The notes below the pieces were generated by a model. It made no database searches. It had not been told where the DNA came from and saw only the letters and a program-made list of their open reading frames with translations. Positions 58,474 through 64,000 of a DNA stretch of 64,000 bases are shown piece by piece; the first letter of the stretch is position 1; every line of letters starts with the position of its first letter. Source of the DNA: Actinomycetota bacterium (GTDB lineage Bacteria > Actinomycetota > Thermoleophilia > RBG-16-64-13); assembly GCA_018830645.1 (NCBI GenBank), contig JAHJSA010000055.1:1-64000 (forward strand), in the 5' to 3' direction. A program made the translations under genes and the position numbers.

Positions 58474-60453
58474 CTATGATGCCTCGGCGAGGGCCTCCGC
58501 GAACTGGCTGTTGTAGAGGTCGTAGTAGAAGCCGCGCGCGGCCAAGAGCTCCTCGTGGGTGCCCTTCTCGATGATACTGCCCTCGTTCATCACCAGGATG
58601 ACGTCGGCGTCGCGGATCGTCGAGAGCCGGTGAGCGATGACGAAGCTCGTGCGGCCGCGCAGCAGCCGGGACATGGCCTTTTGGATCAACACCTCGGTGC
58701 GGGTGTCCACGGAGCTGGTGGCCTCGTCGAGGATGAGGATCTGCGGGTCCACGAGGAACGCACGGGCTATGGTGAGCAGCTGCCGTTCGCCCTGCGACAC
58801 GTGCGCGGAATCGTCGTCGAGCCTCGTGTCGTAGCCCTCGGCCAGGGTGCGCACGAAGTGATCCACGTGGGCCGCTTCGGCGGCGGCCTGGATCTCCTCT
58901 TCGGTCGCACCGTCCTTCCCATACGCGATGTTCTCGCGGATGGTGCCTCCGAACAGCCAGGCGTCCTGCAACACCATGCCGAACAGTCGGCGGAGGTCGG
59001 CGCGGGTCATATTCCGGGTGTCGACCTCGTCGATGAAGATGCTGCCTCCGTCGATCTCGTAGAACCGCATCAGCAGGTTGACCAGGGTCGTCTTACCGGC
59101 TCCGGTAGGCCCGACGATGGCGACCGTCTGCCCGGGCGAGACTTCGAGGTCGAGGTCCTCGATGAGCGGGGTGTCGGGCGCGTACCTGAAGGAGACGTCC
59201 TTGAGGCTGAGGCGACCGCTGATCTTCGTGAGCACGACTGGCTCGGCCGCGTCGGGCGTCTCTTCTGCCTCGTCGAGGAGTTCGAAGACCCGCTCGGACG
59301 AAGCCAGGGCTGACTGCAGCACGTTGGCCACGCTGGCGGTCTGGGTGATGGGCTGAGTGAACTGGCGGGAGTATTGGATGAACGCCTGCACATGGCCGAG
59401 AGACATGGTTCCGCTCGCCACCCGCAGGCCGCCGAGCACGGCGATGGCCGCGTAGTTCAGATTGCCGATGAACATCATCGACGGCATGATGATGCCCGAG
59501 ATGAACTGGGCCTTGAAGCTCGCCCGGAAGAGCTGGTCGTTCTCTTCGTCGAACCGGGCGATCGCCTCCTTCTGCCTGCCGAAGACCTTCACGATGTTGT
59601 GCCCGGTGAACATCTCCTCCACGTGCCCGCTCAGACTGCCTGTGGCCTTCCACTGCACGGCGAACTGCTTCTGCGAACGCTTGGCGATGAGCATGGTCAC
59701 GACCACCGACAGCGGCACCGTGATCAGCGAGATCACCGCGAGCAAGGGGCTGATCCAGAACATCATCGCCAACACACCCACCAGCGTGAGGACGGCAGTG
59801 ATGATCTGAGTGAGCGTCTGCTGCAGTGTCTGCTGGATGTTGTCGATGTCGTTCGTCAACCGGCTCAAGGTGTCGCCGCGCGCGTGACCGTCGAAGTACT
59901 GGAGCGGGAGGCGGGCGAGCTTCAGATCGACCTCGCGGCGCAAACCGTAGACCACCCTCTGCACGACTCCAGCCATGAGGTAGGCCTGGAGCCAGGTGAA
60001 CAGCGCGCCCGCCAGGTACAGCCCCAGGACAAACAGGAGCACGTCGCCCACGGCGCCCATGTCGACCCCTTGGCCGGGATGGAGCTCCATGCTGGAGAGC
60101 ATGCTGGCAAGCTGGTCTTGTCCCTCCGCCTTCAGCGCGGCGATCGCCTGCTCCTTGGTCGCGCCAGCCGGGAGCTGGCTGCTGATGGCTCCCTCGAAGA
60201 TCAGGTCGGTGGCCTGGGCGAGGATCTTCGGTGCAGCCACGGTCAGGACCACGCTGGTGATGGCCAGGGTCACGATCAGGCATATCTTCCACAGCTCGGG
60301 CCGCAGTCGCCCGGCGAGGCGCTTGAAGGAGCCTTTGAAGTCCTTCGCCTTCACTCCGGTCCCGTGGAGTCCAGGCGGGCCGAATCCAGGCCCACTCGGC
60401 GGCGTCGGCTTCTTGGCGCCGTCGTCGGACGCGATCTCCTCCCGCTCGCTCAT
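58474..60453 (-). CDS. ABC exporter half-transporter (canonical NBD)
   Basis: Fused permease and ATPase of 659 aa with a 35-residue Gly/Pro leader, six helices (about 45-360), an extracytoplasmic insertion between the first two helices, and an NBD. Walker A GPTGAGKT, signature VSQGERQ, Walker B ILILDEATSSVDTRTE and switch His VIAHRLST are complete. The upstream partner has the degenerate site, so the two probably form a heterodimeric multidrug/lipid exporter. Starts in the partner's stop (ATGA). Confidence 0.92.
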   Translation of the reverse strand: MSEREEIASDDGAKKPTPPSGPGFGPPGLHGTGVKAKDFKGSFKRLAGRLRPELWKICLIVTLAITSVVLTVAAPKILAQATDLIFEGAISSQLPAGATKEQAIAALKAEGQDQLASMLSSMELHPGQGVDMGAVGDVLLFVLGLYLAGALFTWLQAYLMAGVVQRVVYGLRREVDLKLARLPLQYFDGHARGDTLSRLTNDIDNIQQTLQQTLTQIITAVLTLVGVLAMMFWISPLLAVISLITVPLSVVVTMLIAKRSQKQFAVQWKATGSLSGHVEEMFTGHNIVKVFGRQKEAIARFDEENDQLFRASFKAQFISGIIMPSMMFIGNLNYAAIAVLGGLRVASGTMSLGHVQAFIQYSRQFTQPITQTASVANVLQSALASSERVFELLDEAEETPDAAEPVVLTKISGRLSLKDVSFRYAPDTPLIEDLDLEVSPGQTVAIVGPTGAGKTTLVNLLMRFYEIDGGSIFIDEVDTRNMTRADLRRLFGMVLQDAWLFGGTIRENIAYGKDGATEEEIQAAAEAAHVDHFVRTLAEGYDTRLDDDSAHVSQGERQLLTIARAFLVDPQILILDEATSSVDTRTEVLIQKAMSRLLRGRTSFVIAHRLSTIRDADVILVMNEGSIIEKGTHEELLAARGFYYDLYNSQFAEALAEAS

Positions 60454-62192
60454 GCCACCTCCTCCGCCGACAGCTGGGAGTACACGATCTCGCGGTAGGT
60501 CTCGCAGGCCTCCAGAAGCTCCCTGTGGGTGCCGATCCCGGAAACCGTACCCTGGTCAAGCACCACGATCTGGTCCGCCTGCATGATGCTGCTCACCCGC
60601 TGCGCGACGATGATGACCGCGGCACCGCTGACCTCGCTCTTGAGCGCCGCCCGCAGCATCGAGTCGGTCTTGAAGTCGAGGGCCGAGAAGCTGTCGTCGA
60701 ACACGTAGATGTCCGGTCTCTTCACGAGGGCGCGGGCGATGGCGAGCCGCTGTCGCTGGCCGCCTGAGAGGTTGCTCCCACCTTGCTTGACAGGCGCTTC
60801 CAGCCCGTCCGACATGTCGGCCACGAACTCCTTCGCCTGAGCGATGGAGAGGGCGTGCCACAGGTCGGCATCTGAGGCGGCTTGAGACCCGAAACGGAGG
60901 TTGCTCGCGATCGTGCCCGTGAACAGGAACGCCTTCTGCGGCACGAACCCGATCTGGCTCCAGAGATCATCCCGATTCACCGCGCGGATGTCGTGGCCGT
61001 CGATCTCGATGCTGCCCCCGGTCACGTCGTAGAAACGGGGTATCAGGCTGATGAGCGTCGACTTGCCGCTCCCCGTGCTGCCGACGATGGCCGTTGTGCG
61101 CCCGGGTGCGACCGTGAACGATATGTCGCAAAGCACGGGGTTCTCCGCCCCCGGATACCCGAACTCCACACCCTTGAACTCGATGCGGCCGCGTCGCGCG
61201 CCGTCCGTGGCCACCAGCCGGAGCGGGGTCGCCGGGTCGCCGATGGACGGGGTCACCTCGAGCACCTGCTGGATTCGGTCGCCCGACGCCGACGCCCGCG
61301 GCACCATGGCCAGCATCATGGTGGCCATCATCACCGACATGAGGATCTGCATGACATACGCCAGGAACGCGGTGAGATTCCCGATGGGCATCTCACCGCT
61401 GTCCACGCGGAACGCACCGAAGTACATGATCGCCACGGTGGAGAGGTTGAAGATGCCGAACAGCGCAGGGAACATGAGCGCGAACAGCCGGGCGACCCGC
61501 AGGCCGGTGTCGGTGAGATCGAGGTTGGCCTCATCGAAGCGCTGCTCCTCGTACTCACCGCGGGCGAACGCGCGGATAACCCGCATGCCGGTAAGCACCT
61601 CGCGCGTCACCTGATTGATGCGATCGAGCTTCACCTGCATGGAGCGGAACAGGGGCACGGCCCGCACGATGATCAGACCCAGCACCACGCCCATCACCGG
61701 GATGATGACCACGAGCAGGGCGGACAAGGGCACGTCCTGACGCACGGCCATGACGATGCCCCCGAAACCCATCAACGGGGCCACGATCATCATCGTGAGT
61801 CCGATGGCCACCATCATCTGCACCTGTTGCACATCGTTGGTGCTTCGGGTGATGAGCGAGGGCGCGCCGAACTGGTTCACCTCGTTCTGCGAGAAGCTCT
61901 CCACCTTGCGGAAGAGGTCGCTGCGCAGGTCGCGCCCGAAGGACATGGCGACTTTGGAGCCCCAGTAGGCCAGCATCACGGACACGGCCACGAGCAGCAC
62001 CGTCACCAGGAGCATGAACCCGCCCATCCGCAGGATGTAGCCGGTGTCGCCCTTGGCCACGCCGTCGTTGATGATCTTGGCGTTCAAGTCGGGCAGATAC
62101 AGGTTGGCGAAGGTTTGTGCGAGAGCCAGCAAGACGACCAGCACGAGTGCCTTGCGATAGTCTCGAACGAGGACCGCCAAGAGTCGCATCAT
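60450..62192 (-). CDS. ABC exporter half-transporter (degenerate NBD)
   Basis: Fused permease and ATPase of 580 aa with six helices and an NBD. Walker A is GSTGSGKST and the signature LSGGQRQRLA is intact. Walker B ends in Asp-Asp (IYVFDDSFSALD) instead of Asp-Glu, and the switch His is Gln (IIVAQRVSS). This is the pattern of the degenerate half of heterodimeric exporters such as TM287. It follows the MarR gene with an ATGA overlap and pairs with the next gene. Confidence 0.92.
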   Translation of the reverse strand: MMRLLAVLVRDYRKALVLVVLLALAQTFANLYLPDLNAKIINDGVAKGDTGYILRMGGFMLLVTVLLVAVSVMLAYWGSKVAMSFGRDLRSDLFRKVESFSQNEVNQFGAPSLITRSTNDVQQVQMMVAIGLTMMIVAPLMGFGGIVMAVRQDVPLSALLVVIIPVMGVVLGLIIVRAVPLFRSMQVKLDRINQVTREVLTGMRVIRAFARGEYEEQRFDEANLDLTDTGLRVARLFALMFPALFGIFNLSTVAIMYFGAFRVDSGEMPIGNLTAFLAYVMQILMSVMMATMMLAMVPRASASGDRIQQVLEVTPSIGDPATPLRLVATDGARRGRIEFKGVEFGYPGAENPVLCDISFTVAPGRTTAIVGSTGSGKSTLISLIPRFYDVTGGSIEIDGHDIRAVNRDDLWSQIGFVPQKAFLFTGTIASNLRFGSQAASDADLWHALSIAQAKEFVADMSDGLEAPVKQGGSNLSGGQRQRLAIARALVKRPDIYVFDDSFSALDFKTDSMLRAALKSEVSGAAVIIVAQRVSSIMQADQIVVLDQGTVSGIGTHRELLEACETYREIVYSQLSAEEVA

Positions 62193-62854
62193 CGGGCCGG
62201 CTCCTCTCCGGACGCGGGCGCCGGGCGCGTGGCGAGCGCAGCTGGGGGCGCCTCCACCGGCGCAACTCCGGGCGCCGCGGACGCCTCCACCGGCGCAGCT
62301 CCGGGCGCCGCGGAAGCCGCAGACGCTTCGACCGGTGCCGTGTGCGGCGCCTCGGCGTCGCCCAGGAGGCGGGCGGAGTGATCTGACACCTCATCGAGCA
62401 GACGCCGGAGTTCGCGTCGGTCGGCTTCTGAGAGGACACCGATGGTCAGGTTGATATGGTCCGCCCACTTGGCGTGCAGTTCGCCTTCCCGCCGGCGACC
62501 GTCCGGCGTGAGGAACACACGGGTGAGACGCCGGTCACGTTCATCGGCGCGCCTCGCCACGGCTCCCGCCGTCTCCAAGGCCTGCAGCAGCTTGGTCACC
62601 CGGGGGCGCGACAGGTGGAGGACTTCCGCCAGGTCACGTTGGCTGATGCCGTCGTTCTCGACGAGGATTCGGAGGCAGAAAGCCTCCCCGTGGTGGCCGC
62701 CCTGCTGCGACAAGGTCTTCATCACCAGCTGGCGCTGAAGCTGGATCGCCCTTCTGAGTGCGTGGAACACCTGGGAGGTGAGCTCATCGACGCCTTCGAA
62801 TTCCAGCGTCAGAGGAGGGGGGCTGCCGGTTGCGTCATGCACGATCTGCCACAT
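62189..62854 (-). CDS. MarR-family regulator with a repetitive tail
   Basis: Regulator of 221 aa. Winged helix in about residues 60-125 (ISQRDLAEVLHLSRPRVTKLLQALETAGAVARRADERDRRLTRVFLTPDGRR), with helices for dimerisation on both sides. The last 50 residues are an Ala/Pro/Glu tail (APVEASAAPG repeats) from a 33-bp minisatellite at 62249-62314. It is the first gene of the exporter operon and probably controls it. The start ATG at 62854 lacks a well-spaced ribosome site. Confidence 0.85.
   Translation of the reverse strand: MWQIVHDATGSPPPLTLEFEGVDELTSQVFHALRRAIQLQRQLVMKTLSQQGGHHGEAFCLRILVENDGISQRDLAEVLHLSRPRVTKLLQALETAGAVARRADERDRRLTRVFLTPDGRRREGELHAKWADHINLTIGVLSEADRRELRRLLDEVSDHSARLLGDAEAPHTAPVEASAASAAPGAAPVEASAAPGVAPVEAPPAALATRPAPASGEEPAR
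62249..62314 (-). repeat. 33-bp minisatellite at the 3' end of the MarR gene
   Basis: Two contiguous 33-base copies differing by one base (62249-62281 and 62282-62314), followed by a partial third. They encode the APVEASAAPG-type tail. Confidence 0.85.
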
Positions 62855-62930
62855 CCTTCTCGGGGGCCGTCTCGGGGGACTGCCCGGGGCCGAATCGAAG
62901 CCGAATAGGGGGCCGACTTCTCAGGCGTTC

Positions 62931-62944
62931 GTTTCTCCCGAAAC
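62931..62944 (-). promoter_or_regulatory. Possible MarR operator
   Basis: GTTTC-TCCC-GAAAC, a perfect 5-base inverted repeat with a 4-base centre, lies 77 bases upstream of the MarR gene, in a local AT-rich patch. Binding is inferred from position. Confidence 0.4.
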
Positions 62945-63108
62945 AGTTTCGCACGGAATCGTTTTTGCGACAAGGGGGCGCTCGGTGGAGCAGAGGATTG
63001 CTGGGGGCGGGAGGCGCCGCACTCGGGAGGCTCGCCAAACGCAACCCGGGCGAAGACGGGCCTCGGGTCAGTCCCCGTGTCGTGACGCCGACGGGTGGTG
63101 CGGTCGAC

Positions 63109-63863
63109 TCACTTCGCGCCGCCTTCCAGCCGCTTCCTCAGATTCAGTACCTTCCAGGCCATCACGGGATCGATTGCCGCGCGCGCCGGCACATCTGGCC
63201 ACGCGCCCAGCAGTAGCTCCGGTCGATACTCGGCGTTGTCGGCCAGCAGGGGGTCATGAATATGCGCTCGGGGTCGGAAACGGAGCTGAGTGGAGAAAGC
63301 CACCGAGTAGCCTCCTCGAGCATGACTTCGAACCGCGGTGTCTCATCCGCTCAAAGCATCGCGAAGAGTGGCTCTATGAAGCCAGGCGTCGGATGGTGGA
63401 AGCGCTCCAACGCGACCGCTGGGTCCTTCGCAAACGGGAAGGGATCCGCCGTGCACATCGCTCGAACCGCAAGCGCCCGCGCCAGCGGCTCCCACAGGAG
63501 GTGCGGCACCGAGACGGCCAAGCGATAGAGATCGTACAGATCCCGCGCCACAAGACGCTCCATCATGGCCTTGATCTTGCCGGCCGCAAGCTCCGGTAGC
63601 GGCAGAACCGGAAACGACACCGGCGGGTCTGCGAAGTCACAGGCTCGCTCCTCCGGCTCCAGCATCGGTACGTGAGCAAGGTAGGCAACGTCCACCTTCA
63701 CGTGATCGCCGGGGTACTTCACCCGATATGTCTGACCGCTGTGCTCGTCGTTCGTGCTTTGCGTAACGTATCCGAGGGCTTCCAGCACCTCACGAAAGCG
63801 CGCGTCGACGTTCGGTCGCATGGCGCGCATCTCGTTCGCGTCCGTCGTTCCAACGAACATCAA
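63109..63863 (-). pseudogene. Decayed AbiEii/AbiGii-like nucleotidyltransferase toxin gene
   Basis: Read leftward, the first part (MFVGTTDANEMRAMRPNVDARFREVLEALGYV.. AGKIKAMMERLVARDLYDLYRLA) and the last part (HDPLLADNAEYRPELLLGAWPDVPARAAIDPVMAWKVLNLRKRLEGG) are the middle and C-terminal halves of one AbiEii-like protein of about 250 residues. Between them are two lesions: a TGA at 63353-63351, after which the same frame continues (ADETPRFEVMLEEATRWLSPLSSVSDPERIF), and a one-base deletion near 63256 that moves the reading frame. No AbiEi antitoxin gene is visible, though the window ends 137 bases upstream. Sequencing error could explain one lesion but less easily both. Confidence 0.75.
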
Positions 63864-64000
63864 CGCTCGGCTTTGTCAACAACGGATGGAGTGAACCCAA
63901 TCGGCAGAGTGAGAATCGGTCGCGTCATCCCCGGGCCCACTCGCGATACGAGTCATCTGCCGGAACATAGAGACGCCAGCGGGATACGAATCGGTGACGC

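Noticed and set aside
59374-60498. Plus-strand open frame of 374 codons
   Set aside because: Antisense to the ABC exporter gene; His/Gln/Asp-rich random composition.
62855-63108. Gene between marR and the AbiEii remnant
   Set aside because: Only antisense or Arg-rich frames; apart from the GTTTC-N4-GAAAC palindrome I see nothing in it.
63351-63353. In-frame TGA of the AbiEii remnant as selenocysteine
   Set aside because: The family has no selenoprotein members that I know of, no SECIS-like hairpin is evident, and a second frameshift lesion downstream argues for decay.

Overview
The window is high-GC DNA (roughly two-thirds G+C by eye) with dense operons, frequent 4-base start/stop overlaps (ATGA, GTGA, TTGA) and many GTG/TTG starts. 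It suggests an anaerobic actinobacterial-type lineage. The clues are myo-inositol-1-phosphate synthase next to a CDP-alcohol phosphatidyltransferase (inositol phospholipids), a nine-gene V/A-type ATPase, an anaerobic Ni-CO dehydrogenase (CooS) cluster and a cytoplasmic NAD(P)-linked [NiFe] hydrogenase resembling group 3b. The exact taxon cannot be named from this sequence alone. I saw no rRNA, tRNA or CRISPR.

Layout. 1-1.8 kb: a complete IS1380-type insertion sequence with 19-bp inverted ends and a CTAG target duplication. 1.9-6.2 kb: a TetR regulator, then an operon of amino-acid permease, Fe-alcohol dehydrogenase and an unknown protein, with a clear promoter and two GACC-N4-GGTC operators. 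6.4-12.4 kb: clpB, a hicBA toxin-antitoxin pair, adenosine deaminase, a phosphotriesterase homologue and a lipoprotein. 12.4-19.4 kb: the hydrogenase region. It holds an FrhB-like flavoprotein, two cyclic-nucleotide-binding-fold proteins without DNA-binding domains that bracket the hydrogenase subunits, and a 375-base leader with two copies of a structured element of about 110 nt around a CRP/FNR- or Rex-like palindrome. 19.4-34.2 kb: transporters, an RlmD/TrmA-type methyltransferase, a presenilin-like membrane protease, a UDG-like protein, the inositol-lipid operon with a glycosyltransferase-PHP fusion, an AI-2E-type permease, thioredoxin reductase, a radical SAM/B12 protein and a MATE-like flippase. 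34.4-39.7 kb: a 163-bp MITE-like element, a SHOCT protein and two divergent ABC-2 transporters. 39.8-48.4 kb: the V/A-ATPase operon. 48.6-52.6 kb: the CO dehydrogenase, ferredoxin and flavoprotein oxidoreductase operon. 52.8-55.5 kb: a NERD/zinc-ribbon protein and two tail-to-tail PIN toxin-antitoxin pairs. 55.9-62.9 kb: an aldehyde dehydrogenase, then a MarR-regulated heterodimeric ABC exporter with an Fe-S aldo/keto reductase. 63.1-63.9 kb: a decayed AbiEii-like gene.

How it fits together (inference). CO oxidation by CooS gives electrons that the adjacent ferredoxin and flavoprotein could pass to NAD(P). The hydrogenase exchanges electrons between H2 and NAD(P). The V/A-ATPase couples ATP to an ion gradient, and its ring subunit has a Gln and Glu-Thr arrangement that may indicate Na+. 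The alcohol, aldehyde and aldo/keto dehydrogenases would use the same reduced carriers. The most unusual items are the tandem structured leader of the hydrogenase operon and its two HTH-less cNMP-fold companions, the presenilin-like protease, the glycosyltransferase-PHP fusion, and repeated 15-33-bp minisatellites that build low-complexity tails on several unrelated proteins.
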